Assembly: GCA_023511615.1 (NCBI GenBank)
Contig: JAIMBL010000007.1
Coordinates: forward strand, 1-59,662
Length of the DNA stretch: 59,662 nt
Direction: 5' to 3'
Source: Leptolyngbyaceae cyanobacterium HOT.MB2.61
GTDB lineage: Bacteria > Cyanobacteriota > Cyanobacteriia > Leptolyngbyales > Leptolyngbyaceae
Shown: in pieces, positions 51,366 through 59,662 of the stretch
Numbering within the stretch: position 1 is the first letter of the stretch
How the letters are laid out: each line of letters starts with the position of its first letter
The notes under the pieces: generated by a model
Database searches by the model: none
What the model was told of the DNA's origin: nothing
What the model saw: only the letters and a program-made list of their open reading frames with translations
Made by a program: the position numbers and the translations under genes

Positions 51366-52867
51366 ATGTCTTCACAGGGGACAGGAATCAATCTGACTAC
51401 TACTATCGGCTTACAAATACGTTTTTGGGGGATGGCCGCTCCCTGGACACGTACAGTGATGGAGCCAACGCTCCGTTTATGGGAAACACGGGAAATTACA
51501 GCGGACAACTGTGGAAATTGACTCCCACTGGAAATGGGCATTATCGATTAACCAATACTTTTCTGGGGGATGGCCGATCTCTAGACACCTACAGCGATGG
51601 AGCCAATGCCCCCTTCATGGGAAACACGGGGAATTACAGCGGACAATTCTGGAAAATTACGCCTACTGGAAACGGTTTCTATCGTCTTACCAATACTTTT
51701 CTAGGCGAGGGCCGGTCTCTAGATACCTACAGTAATGGAGCCAATGCCCCCTTCATGGGAAATACGGGAAATTACAGCGGACAATTCTGGAAGTTAACCC
51801 CCGTCAGATTGATTGAAACAGCCGTTACCCAGGTGCAGACTCGTGTTCAAGAGTTAGAAACTGCCCGGCTAAATCAGCAAAATGCCTTTCAACAAACTCT
51901 AGCGGAGAAAGAAAGACAGTTTCAGCAAGCTCTAGTAGAGAAAGAAAGGCAATTTCAGCAAGCTCTAGCGGAACGAGAAAGAAACTATTATCAGTCTCTA
52001 GAAGCTCAGAAAAAAGCTCATGAAGAAGCTCTGATGGCAATCCAGAATATTGGTGAAAACCAAACCAAGGAAAAAATACTAGAGGCGATTAGAGATGCTC
52101 AAGCGAAGGCAAATAGTGCTCAAGCAGCAGCAGCAACCGCAGAATTGCGATTAAAGCTGGCGAATTTAGCCAGTAGTGTGGCTAGGATTATCGTAACCCT
52201 TGCCGACGAAGTAGCCTCTGCTGAGGCTGCTGCCCATGATGCTATAGAAATGGCATTGCAGACCCAAAAACTTGCTTCCGATGCAGATCGGCTTGATTCA
52301 GGTTCGGCAGCGGCGATCGCTGCCCAACAATTAGCTCAAGATGCACAAACCGCCGCCTCTGGAGCAGATAAGCAGTCCAAAATTGCTGCGGAAAAGGCAA
52401 ACATAGGACGGAGCAAGCTAACCCCCTTACAACAGGTCCTGGATGATATCAAGCCGGATGCCACTCCAGAAGAGATTCAAAAGGCTATTGAAACTGTACA
52501 AACGGGTTTGGAAAAGCTGAAGGGAGAAGCAGGCTATATCACAGAAGTTCACAAGGCAACCAGGGCAGCATTGGAAATGAAATTGAAGGCTCAATCAGCA
52601 AAAGATATGGCTATCGAAAAGGCTGCTAAAGCCGCTCAAGAGTACGATAACTGGGGTGCAATCAGTAGTTTGTTTAATTTCGGAGAGGAGCAAACCTCTC
52701 CAACATCTGAAAGGGATGCAAGTTCAGGCACACCAGAAGAAGCCAATCTAGCACCCAGGGAAATAGACAACTGGCAGATGATTGAGAGCCTATTTCTGGA
52801 CAAGCAGGAGGTAGAGAGCCCGGTACCTCCCTCGTCAATGCCATCCGCAGCAAGTGCACAGGTGTAA
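51366..52867 (+). CDS. Ricin-type beta-trefoil lectin with coiled coil, apparent frameshift near start
   Basis: The uninterrupted frame opens after a TAG at 51355-51357 but has no start codon except a TTG at 51425 inside the first repeat. An ATG at 51366 with AAGGA before it begins in another frame; one extra G in the GGGG run at 51377-51380 would join it to YYYRLTNTFLGDGRS. Three near-identical 47-residue units follow, each with YRLTNTFLG, DTYSDGANAPFMGNTGNYSG and a Q-x-W motif (SGQLWKL, SGQFWKI, SGQFWKL), as in ricin-type beta-trefoils. Then come three 11-residue repeats of the kind LAEKERQFQQA, a long Ala-rich helix, and two copies of a DNWxxIxSLF motif near the C-terminus. No signal peptide. 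A sugar-binding, rod-like protein of unknown role. Confidence 0.75.
51425..51800 (+). repeat. Coding tandem repeat, 141-bp unit, three copies
   Basis: Direct repeats begin at about 51425, 51566 and 51707, differing at few bases, each encoding 47 residues with the block GCCAATGCCCCCTTCATGGG (first copy slightly diverged). Their DNA-level similarity implies recent duplication or gene conversion. Confidence 0.85.
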
Positions 52868-52991
52868 TCCAGGGGCGAGTCCCAGCTTAGACAAGGGTTT
52901 TCAGACAGGCACCAGAAGCCAGCAGGTTGAACTGGTAAGACCGTTACAACGTTGAAATTAAAACATCACACGTCTATCAGAGGTAATCAGG

Positions 52992-54743
52992 ATGAGTACA
53001 ACAAGCCTGACCAGCAATTCCAAATCATCTACCATTCATGCCGTTGATCAGGCATTACAGAGAATTGGTGGGTTGAAAGTAAGGATTGATGATTATGCGA
53101 TTAAAGCCTTAGACGCAACCCAGGCTTACTTTGAGGCAAAGTATCCCAATTCAAAACAATACATTTTGAGCCAGGGTTTAACGGGACGGGTTGAAGAATT
53201 ATCTCAACGGTTGAATGGGATTGGACTTGATGATACAACCCGGCTTTTGTTGTCTACACCTGCAATCTATGCGGCCTTAATTGAAAAAGCGCAAACCGAA
53301 GATAAAGTCAAAAGCGATGACCTGGAAGGTCTTTACAGTTCAGTTTTGAGGGGTGTGGGAGATTTACCCAGACGCTACTTCCTGGCCCGGCTGCTGACCG
53401 CAGTTTTAAATGAATGGCGCATCCAGATTAAAACCAGTAATCGGCAGTGGCAGCAACTGGATGATCAGACCTTAAAGCGCGGAATCCCTATCCGGGCAGG
53501 GCAGGTGGAACCCGCTGTGCAGGAATTATTAGGTCTGGTGTATCGGGTTGGTGATCTTCCCTACTATCTCGACCAGTACATTAATCAGCGGAGCGCGATC
53601 GCCAAAACTGCGTTTACTTCTGCTATTCGGCAGGCCATGCTGGACTACCTGGTGAAGCTGGGTGTTCAGATTAAATCAGAGACCATCTTCAAAGCAGGTG
53701 AATACGACGAGTACTTTGCGCTGGCCTATAACGAAGCGCTGAAACAAAGCACCACCGCAGATGATCCGATCGATACTGCTCGGACCAAAGGGGGGCAGGT
53801 TTCCTGGAATTTTACAATTGACAGTTTCGACAGTGTTGATGCTCAAGGAGTGATCCCTGAAAACATCAAAGCTGCTGGGGTGCTGGACTATCTCTATTAC
53901 ATTGGCGAGTGCATGCAGGTCTTCAACGTCACCAATGCCCTGGTGCTACGTTGGGCCAGTGGCATGCTGGATATTCCAGAAGGGAAAACGGCAGCCGCCC
54001 TCTACCGTTTTCATAAACTGCGAAACGAGCGCAACACCTCAGAAGAAAGAGCCATGCTCTATAAGCGAGTACTCAACAAAGGCAATGGTCGAGTTCTTTC
54101 AAATATGGTGGTCAATCAGTCCTTTCCTGGACTCTGGTATCAGCTCATGCAGGAGGTGACCGACTACATTGACAAAACCGAGGGCAGCCGCTGGGGTGCA
54201 GGCTGGGTATCACGAGCCCCACTGTACCAGGCCACTAAAAACCTCCAGTACAACCTCTCAGAACACATGACGGGTATGGCTCACGTTCAGGTAACAGAGG
54301 ATTACGCCCATCTGCAAGAGGCTCTCGACATTCTGAAATCGCCCGAAATTTTGGGAGACTTTGGGGGGCGTCGCAAGAATGTCTGGAGTGTGATTGAGCA
54401 GATCGCCAAACAAGATCTGGGTAAAACGGTGCCAACGGCAAACCTGCGCAGTCTCGCCGTCGAAGGCAACAAAATTTTCCAGTGGATTGCCACTTTTGAA
54501 GAAGGAGGAGTCCAGGAAGATGCTTTTACTTCCTTTCTGGGGGCAGCCGAAGCCTGGATTATTTCGCAGGCTTCAGTCGGCGATCGCACCCCTTCCAGCC
54601 GCCCTGCTCGCCCCCGGCCTCCATCCAACAACGGTCACACCAGCGAACGGGAAAGATTTGAGAGAGATCTGAAGGATGTCAAAGCGGAGTTCAAAGCCAT
54701 GAGAAAAGAAATCAACGATGGCTTTGACGATTGGGAAGTCTAA
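52992..54743 (+). CDS. Unrecognised helical protein (583 aa) in the 50-59.6 kb cluster
   Basis: I recognise no family. It appears soluble and mostly alpha-helical, without a signal peptide or membrane segment. Segments that may be conserved include VEELSQRLNGIGLDDTTRLL, LLGLVYRVGDLPYYLDQYIN, VLDYLYYIGECMQVFNVTNA and NEGNRVLSNMVVNQ-like VLSNMVVNQSFPGLWYQLMQ. A Pro/Arg/Ser linker near 540-556 (PSSRPARPRPPSNN) precedes a charged helix (RFERDLKDVKAEFKAMRKEI) and the C-terminus NDGFDDWEV, which recalls the DNW motif of the lectin protein. ATG follows a GAGGT site. Same strand, 124 bp after the lectin gene and 77 bp before the next. Confidence 0.75.
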   Translation: MSTTSLTSNSKSSTIHAVDQALQRIGGLKVRIDDYAIKALDATQAYFEAKYPNSKQYILSQGLTGRVEELSQRLNGIGLDDTTRLLLSTPAIYAALIEKAQTEDKVKSDDLEGLYSSVLRGVGDLPRRYFLARLLTAVLNEWRIQIKTSNRQWQQLDDQTLKRGIPIRAGQVEPAVQELLGLVYRVGDLPYYLDQYINQRSAIAKTAFTSAIRQAMLDYLVKLGVQIKSETIFKAGEYDEYFALAYNEALKQSTTADDPIDTARTKGGQVSWNFTIDSFDSVDAQGVIPENIKAAGVLDYLYYIGECMQVFNVTNALVLRWASGMLDIPEGKTAAALYRFHKLRNERNTSEERAMLYKRVLNKGNGRVLSNMVVNQSFPGLWYQLMQEVTDYIDKTEGSRWGAGWVSRAPLYQATKNLQYNLSEHMTGMAHVQVTEDYAHLQEALDILKSPEILGDFGGRRKNVWSVIEQIAKQDLGKTVPTANLRSLAVEGNKIFQWIATFEEGGVQEDAFTSFLGAAEAWIISQASVGDRTPSSRPARPRPPSNNGHTSERERFERDLKDVKAEFKAMRKEINDGFDDWEV

Positions 54744-54820
54744 TCTGCCGCTGTTGATTTCGCCTTACACCGTTTAAAGGGATTGCTCTCAAACATTCAG
54801 TATCAGGGAGATGTGGTTTT

Positions 54821-55963
54821 ATGTCTGAAAATCAGGGACTCAAAGAACAAGCCAGAGCCAATGCCCGCTCTATCCTGGCTCAATCCCTTTCTTTTAGAAA
54901 CATGGATCGAGCCGAACAATTAGCCCTATACAAAGACATTGTGGATTCCCAATACCGGGATTTAGCTGAAAGAAGCGGTCAGGCAGAACAGAGCGAGCTG
55001 GCATCGGAAATGAGTGCAGATGACGAGATCAATCGCGACGCTCACCGTACCCGTTTTGGAGACCGCAAAAAGGATGTGGGTGATATTGCCAGTAGTTTCA
55101 TGGACAAAGTTGATTTTCCAGGATTTGTACGGGACTTGGTGGTCGGTGTTTTTGATGCCAACCTGGCCGCCAATGAACGGCAGATGCAGGCTTACCAGAA
55201 TCTCCTGAGAAAGGCAACCCAATCCCTCTCCCAGATTATGGACAAGCATGTTGACGATACAGAAGCCATGTATCGCTTAATTCAATCAGATGATCAATTC
55301 AAAGGGTTTAGAATTGGTATTCCCAGTGGTCGTTCTAACCGTCGGAACCGAGGTGGCGGAGGTAACGACGCAAAACAAGAAGAAACAAAGCCAACACTCC
55401 TTGATCCAAACAATAAACTAGTCAATCTTGATGACAATGCCATCAAAGCCAAAATCTTAGATATGAAACTGGCAATGGCGAAGGAATATCGCACTATGCT
55501 GCGGGAGACTTTGCTGATGGGAGTTTCCCGCCTGGTGGTTGAAAAGGGCACAATTAAAGCAGGTGTGATTTTTGATATTAGGAGCACCGAGACGACCTAT
55601 GACGAAAGCGAAGGTTACGAGCGATTTGATCGACGTGATATGTCGATGCGAGAGGAGTCCTCTCACTTTAGAACAGGCTTTTGGGGCCTTGGCGGCGGCT
55701 ACAGCAACAGGAGAGGCGAGAGTCGCATTAGCATTAAATCTGGCGACTCTAGTGCATATGCAACCACAGACAGTACAACCAATGTATCCGGCAACATAAC
55801 GGGTTCTGTAGAGATTCAATTCAAGTCGGATTATTTCAAGCTCGATAACTTTGCTCAGTTGTTTGATTTAGGTCAGGGGCAACTTGCCCAGGGCCCACCA
55901 CAAACTCCACCGCAACAACTACCGGCTGCCGATCAGGCGAATGCTCCACAAGCGACTCCATAA
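54821..55963 (+). CDS. Unrecognised protein (380 aa) in the 50-59.6 kb cluster
   Basis: No family recognised. Residues 1-160 are helical (ARANARSILAQSLSFRNMDR at 11-30, FVRDLVVGVFDANLAANERQ at 102-121). A basic Arg/Gly linker follows (about 164-182), then a second helix (KAKILDMKLAMAKEYRTMLR, 209-228). Residues 232-345 look beta-rich with repeated Ser/Thr/Gly (SAYATTDSTTNVSGNITGSV at 311-330) and EIQFKSDYFKLDNFAQLF. The C-terminus is Gln/Pro-rich. No signal peptide. The gene ends 15 bp before the next start, so the two are almost certainly co-translated and may interact. Confidence 0.75.
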   Translation: MSENQGLKEQARANARSILAQSLSFRNMDRAEQLALYKDIVDSQYRDLAERSGQAEQSELASEMSADDEINRDAHRTRFGDRKKDVGDIASSFMDKVDFPGFVRDLVVGVFDANLAANERQMQAYQNLLRKATQSLSQIMDKHVDDTEAMYRLIQSDDQFKGFRIGIPSGRSNRRNRGGGGNDAKQEETKPTLLDPNNKLVNLDDNAIKAKILDMKLAMAKEYRTMLRETLLMGVSRLVVEKGTIKAGVIFDIRSTETTYDESEGYERFDRRDMSMREESSHFRTGFWGLGGGYSNRRGESRISIKSGDSSAYATTDSTTNVSGNITGSVEIQFKSDYFKLDNFAQLFDLGQGQLAQGPPQTPPQQLPAADQANAPQATP

Positions 55964-55978
55964 GGAAATCAATCAGCG

Positions 55979-58288
55979 ATGGCTCTGGCAATTTTGCGAT
56001 TTCAAACCAGCGATGGGGTGAAGAGCACCTTTCAGGTTGATCTGGGCAGCAATCGGTTCTATAGCTATGCGATCGGGGGTGAAGATTGCGATCGCATCAA
56101 CGGTCTCAAACGCCTGAAAAATCCTGTTTTCACCTCTCCTTTAATCGGTCCGATACCAGCATCCAGTCTGGGGCGAACGACGTTGGAGGTGCCCAGCGAT
56201 CGCTTCGGTCCTCAGCATCGCGCCATTCAAATTACCAGCTTCCGCACTGCCCAACGCACCGGTCCCGCTTTGTCTGAGATCGTTACAGTGACTGAAACAG
56301 AAGCTGGTCTTCCCAATCAAACCACCGCTTTGGCTCTAGAGGTGAACATGGACAGACAAACGGTTGAAACAGTTCCTTTTCAATACCGGGAAGTGCCGCA
56401 AGTCAGCTCGGCGATGGCGTTCAATCTGGCAGGTCTGCTCAATACGGTGAAGAACGTAGCGCAGAAAGCTGTTAGCGCAGTGGGAACCGTTGCCAGTACC
56501 GCATTACCAGCGATCGCGGGGGCGGTGACAGGGGCTCCCGTTGCTCCGGGTGCAGCACCCGCCAGTGGGGGAGGGATAGCCGCCACGATTGGGGCCATGT
56601 TACCCCAGGTGGCTGGCACGGTTGGAGCCGTATTACCCCAACTACTGGGCAGTAACGCCGTAGATCCAGCTACCGGACAACCTACGAGTAGTGCTCAAAT
56701 TACCAACCTGATTGCCAGCATCCTTCAGCAAATTGGGGCAGGTGCGGCTGTTGCCCCACCCGCAGCAGGAGCCGTCCCTGCTCCAGGAGTAGCCGCTGTG
56801 CAGCCCGCCGCTCAGTTTGCGCCTGCCGCTGTTGCCGTCGCTCCTGGAGTAGCTTCCGCACCGCCGCCACCACCGCCTCCCCTCCCCCCGTCCCTGAGAC
56901 CCTCTACAGCGGCTCGACCAGCCACTGCTGCTACCCGACGCCTGGCGATGGCAAAGGCATTTTCTGACTATGACTTCTATTCCGACTCCTACTCCGATTC
57001 CGACTCTGACTCCTACTCTGGCTCCTACTCCGCTTCTTATACGGCTACAGCCTACGCGTTATCAGACGATGCCTATTCAGAATCGATGTTTCTGCCTGCA
57101 ATCGGGGGCATTCTGTCAGCCATTGCCCCCGCCCTGACCTCGGTTCTTCCATCCCTGCTGCAAACTCTAGGGCCCGGATTGATGGGCATGTTTTCTTCCC
57201 TATTCCAACCTAAGCAGACAGCGGGACAGATGAGTCTTTCTCTGGGACTGGGTGGAGCAGAGCAGGAAGATGAGGCGGCATTGATTGCTCTCAGTTTAGC
57301 GCTGGCGGCTTCTTCCACTCCTGATCTGGTCTACCAGCGAATTGCTGAGGTCACTTTAAGTTTTACCGATGTGATGCCGTTGATGATCCATGGGCGATCG
57401 CAGTTCCTCTATCGACAAGACCAGGAGATCGGATTTCCGCTCACAATTGATACGCCACGACCAATTAAGAAGGCAAGGTTACAACTGTTAGTGAAAGATC
57501 CAAAAACGTTGAAAATCCTGGCGGAACAGAACTACCAGTTAGACAATTTAACCGATGGACCGCTGGCGATCGTGCCAAAGCTGAGTAAGGAAAAGCTGAA
57601 GTCACTCAAATGCAATCGAGATTATCTTGTCTGCGTTGCGCTGGTTTGGTCTGGCAAAGACAAACGCACGGGCGCGAGAAAGCAAATTGGCACCAACACC
57701 ATCCAGCTCATTACATTGGTCGGTGAATATCTGTTCGACCGGATTGAAGGTGCGGCTGAAACGGTGCCACTAAACAATGTGGATGCGTTCCGTGCCTACT
57801 GGCATAAGGTGTGGGAAGGAACCTTTGATAACTCCGTCCGGCGGTTCACCTTTGATTGCAAATACTATTACGCGTTGGAAAGCGATCGCACCAGCAACGC
57901 TCGCATGGAAACCGTGATTCAGAATGAGAATGAGGGTACCCAGCGATCAGGACGCATGAAGACAGGACTGATTATGAGTCCTTATGGGTTGAATGATCTG
58001 CTTGGTCAAATTTCTAGTTATTCCCGTCTGGGAGAAGCTGAGTTAACCGCTCTGCTAGCGTCTGAATTTAAGCAGCAGTTTAGCCATGTCGCCCGGACGC
58101 AGGTAGAGTTCAAAGGACGCAAGGGAGACGCCGTTGCCCTCTGGGTCTATCCAGAGTTCAAACTCCAGCGGGTAATCCTCAAACAGGCTCAAAACACGAA
58201 CGCGAATGGACATGTGCAGGAATTACGCGAGTATTCTGTTTACTTTCCTATGCCTGCCGTTGCTCACTTTATTGGGGTGAGTACATAG
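55979..58288 (+). CDS. Large protein with two hydrophobic segments and flexible linkers (769 aa)
   Basis: Unrecognised. In order: an N-terminal beta-like domain (1-140); a hydrophobic, Ala/Gly/Pro-rich segment (about 148-225); a Pro/Ala linker with a run of prolines (255-305); a Tyr/Ser/Asp-rich stretch of SYSDSDSDSYSGSYS type (329-362); a second hydrophobic segment (370-410, LPAIGGILSAIAPALTSVLP); and a C-terminal domain of about 320 residues that starts near PDLVYQRIAEVTLSFTDVMP. The hydrophobic segments share L-P-x-(V/L)-A/L-x-x-x motifs and are amphipathic rather than classic transmembrane helices. AAGGA precedes the ATG by 11 bases. Pore formation or assembly into a larger particle are possible roles, neither shown. 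Confidence 0.75.
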   Translation: MALAILRFQTSDGVKSTFQVDLGSNRFYSYAIGGEDCDRINGLKRLKNPVFTSPLIGPIPASSLGRTTLEVPSDRFGPQHRAIQITSFRTAQRTGPALSEIVTVTETEAGLPNQTTALALEVNMDRQTVETVPFQYREVPQVSSAMAFNLAGLLNTVKNVAQKAVSAVGTVASTALPAIAGAVTGAPVAPGAAPASGGGIAATIGAMLPQVAGTVGAVLPQLLGSNAVDPATGQPTSSAQITNLIASILQQIGAGAAVAPPAAGAVPAPGVAAVQPAAQFAPAAVAVAPGVASAPPPPPPPLPPSLRPSTAARPATAATRRLAMAKAFSDYDFYSDSYSDSDSDSYSGSYSASYTATAYALSDDAYSESMFLPAIGGILSAIAPALTSVLPSLLQTLGPGLMGMFSSLFQPKQTAGQMSLSLGLGGAEQEDEAALIALSLALAASSTPDLVYQRIAEVTLSFTDVMPLMIHGRSQFLYRQDQEIGFPLTIDTPRPIKKARLQLLVKDPKTLKILAEQNYQLDNLTDGPLAIVPKLSKEKLKSLKCNRDYLVCVALVWSGKDKRTGARKQIGTNTIQLITLVGEYLFDRIEGAAETVPLNNVDAFRAYWHKVWEGTFDNSVRRFTFDCKYYYALESDRTSNARMETVIQNENEGTQRSGRMKTGLIMSPYGLNDLLGQISSYSRLGEAELTALLASEFKQQFSHVARTQVEFKGRKGDAVALWVYPEFKLQRVILKQAQNTNANGHVQELREYSVYFPMPAVAHFIGVST

Positions 58289-58355
58289 TGAATAGCGACG
58301 GGCAATGCCCCTCACCCTATTTAACTAAGCAAATACACAAACACTGGAGTAAATC

Positions 58356-59609
58356 ATGACCTACAAAAAAGTTCAGTTTATTGCCTATTGCATTCACACT
58401 GGACCTAAAACAATAGGTCTTAAACAACAGTATTTGGGAATTGCTCCCACATCAGCCGACATTGCAGAACGCATTAAGTTAGTCAGAAAAGCAATCGAAG
58501 TAGCGAGAACAAATAGCAACACCAAACAAAGTGACGATGAAACACTGAAAATTTTCATGATGCCAGAGTTCTTCTTCCGAGGCAAAGAAGGGGCTTATGC
58601 GTTAGAACTTATCACTGGTATTCAACGTAAATCTAGAACATGGCTTGAATGGCTAAAAGGTGGTTTCCTCAGCGACCTATCGCGGTTGACAGGCTACAGC
58701 CAGCCTAGGGTTGAAGAGATCGGTTTGATTGGTCTACTTCAAAACCTAGTGAAAGATCAGCAATGGAAAAATTGGATATTTGTCTTTGGCAGTATTATTG
58801 GCAGTTCAGTGGAAACCGATATTACTGACAGGGAAGAAGTATATAACCTTGTGTTAGTGCAAAAAGGTGGATTTGGCGATACGCCTAGGGTTGGGTCAAC
58901 TTTCGCAAAAGTAGTGATGAAAGAACATGTATCTGGTATGGACTTCATCAAAACGTCTGAAAGTGGGGGAGGAGCGTTGCTAGAGCGAGTTTTTCATCCA
59001 CTGACTGTCAACCAGCAACAGCTCGTCAAACATTTAAAGGATTTACTGGCGTTAACAGAAGAACAACTCCGGGCAGCACCTATATCTTTTACAGAGTCAG
59101 AGATCGCCCTGTGGCGAACTAGTGAAAAAGCAAGATTAAACGATTGTCTCACTCCTAACTCATCCCCACAATTTCTTCCCCATTTTCTCTTCGGCCTGAG
59201 ATCTGGGGATGCATATTTCTCAGCTTTATTTCCGCTAATCGAAAAATTCCTCAAAGCCAAGTTGGGAAATGTGAAAGCTCAAGAATTACTATTATCAATT
59301 CGCCGCTCAGAGGAACAACAAAAAGAATACGATGGTTCCTCTGTTTTTGAAATAGATGGCATTCGTTTTGGATTGGAAGTTTGTCTTGACCATGGCGTGA
59401 GGCGCTTGAAGAATTCCAAAAATCTACCCACTATCGATATTCAACTAGTGCCTTCCTGTGGAGCGCAAATCAATGAAGATGCGATAGTTGCTAAAACAAA
59501 CGGTTATGGTTATATCTTTCATTGTGATGGATACGCTGACTATGACGCAAATTGGCTAGGCTACAATAGCGGAGCGAAGAGAGTAAGGATGCATACAAAA
59601 ATAACTTGA
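58356..59609 (+). CDS. Divergent carbon-nitrogen hydrolase (nitrilase superfamily-like)
   Basis: 417 residues. The Glu-Lys-Cys triad of nitrilases can be placed: E71 in FMMPEFFFRG, K185 in STFAKVVMKEHVSG and C343 in GIRFGLEVCLDHGVRR. About 150 residues separate the Lys and Cys, with an insertion (about 200-330) not found in ordinary nitrilases. The end region PTIDIQLVPSCG and KTNGYGYIFHCDG matches the strand and the post-cysteine part of the fold. Substrate unknown; amide hydrolysis or an acyl transfer is expected from the family. Last gene of the visible cluster, 67 bp after the large protein; the cluster may continue past the window end. Confidence 0.75.
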   Translation: MTYKKVQFIAYCIHTGPKTIGLKQQYLGIAPTSADIAERIKLVRKAIEVARTNSNTKQSDDETLKIFMMPEFFFRGKEGAYALELITGIQRKSRTWLEWLKGGFLSDLSRLTGYSQPRVEEIGLIGLLQNLVKDQQWKNWIFVFGSIIGSSVETDITDREEVYNLVLVQKGGFGDTPRVGSTFAKVVMKEHVSGMDFIKTSESGGGALLERVFHPLTVNQQQLVKHLKDLLALTEEQLRAAPISFTESEIALWRTSEKARLNDCLTPNSSPQFLPHFLFGLRSGDAYFSALFPLIEKFLKAKLGNVKAQELLLSIRRSEEQQKEYDGSSVFEIDGIRFGLEVCLDHGVRRLKNSKNLPTIDIQLVPSCGAQINEDAIVAKTNGYGYIFHCDGYADYDANWLGYNSGAKRVRMHTKIT

Positions 59610-59662
59610 TTAACTAAGCCGTCTTGCGGGGTACAATTCGATAATTCCATTCTCCATGAAAT

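Noticed and set aside
50036-59609. Prophage or contractile-tail cluster
   Set aside because: No terminase, portal, sheath, tail-tube, baseplate or AAA ATPase motif is visible in any of the six proteins; base and codon use look like the rest of the window.

Overview
The window is cyanobacterial chromosome. Direct evidence is a psbA gene for photosystem II D1, the oxygen-dependent Mg-protoporphyrin ester cyclase AcsF, a PTPA-type C-terminal sorting protein, a DUF3685 response regulator, and the octamer GCGATCGC (HIP1) recurring inside genes. Many intergenic palindromic repeats and C/T-rich fillers suggest a filamentous or Leptolyngbya-like genome. That placement is an inference; no rRNA is present to confirm it.

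Layout. 0.2-5.7 kb: glycerol kinase, a DUF6671 protein, a REC-DUF3685 regulator and a Uma2 nuclease-fold protein. 5.9-10.1 kb: two tandem paralogous membrane-anchored repeat proteins of unknown function. 10.5-17.9 kb: a PerR/FurC-like regulator, an orphan IS630-type orfA, mnmA, an LpxB-related glycosyltransferase, an ankyrin protein, a GNAT acetyltransferase, small proteins and a potassium channel. 18.4-19.5 kb: psbA (Q130 form) with a terminator, followed by a run of three repeat elements. 20-25 kb: a membrane/TPR/FecR-like group in which an in-frame stop seems to split one gene, then aroC and an MBOAT acyltransferase. 25.4-31.5 kb: tRNA-Tyr, tRNA-Thr, a DUF4336 protein, small proteins, sufU, a class V aminotransferase and tRNA-Asn. 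31.8-38.2 kb: NYN RNase-like protein, ABC ATPase, an outer-membrane barrel, acsF, a TM2 protein and a fetB-trmB pair. 38.5-49 kb: a DegT aminotransferase, an ABC1/UbiB kinase, a TPR protein, a PTPA-CTERM protein, an EF-G paralogue and glpD.

50.0-59.6 kb is the part least explained by known systems. Six genes on one strand, with short gaps, encode a subtilase without a signal peptide, a ricin-type (QxW) beta-trefoil lectin fused to a coiled coil, three large proteins I do not recognise, and a divergent carbon-nitrogen hydrolase with a long insertion. One of the unknown proteins has two hydrophobic segments separated by Pro-rich and Tyr/Ser/Asp-rich linkers. The lectin gene appears to carry a one-base frameshift near its start. 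This cluster is my main candidate for an undescribed system.

At least seven interspersed repeat families occur here, several with terminal inverted repeats (MITE-like). One family sits at or within the stop codons of neighbouring genes. GlpK and GlpD together would allow glycerol to enter metabolism, but they are 47 kb apart and not one operon.
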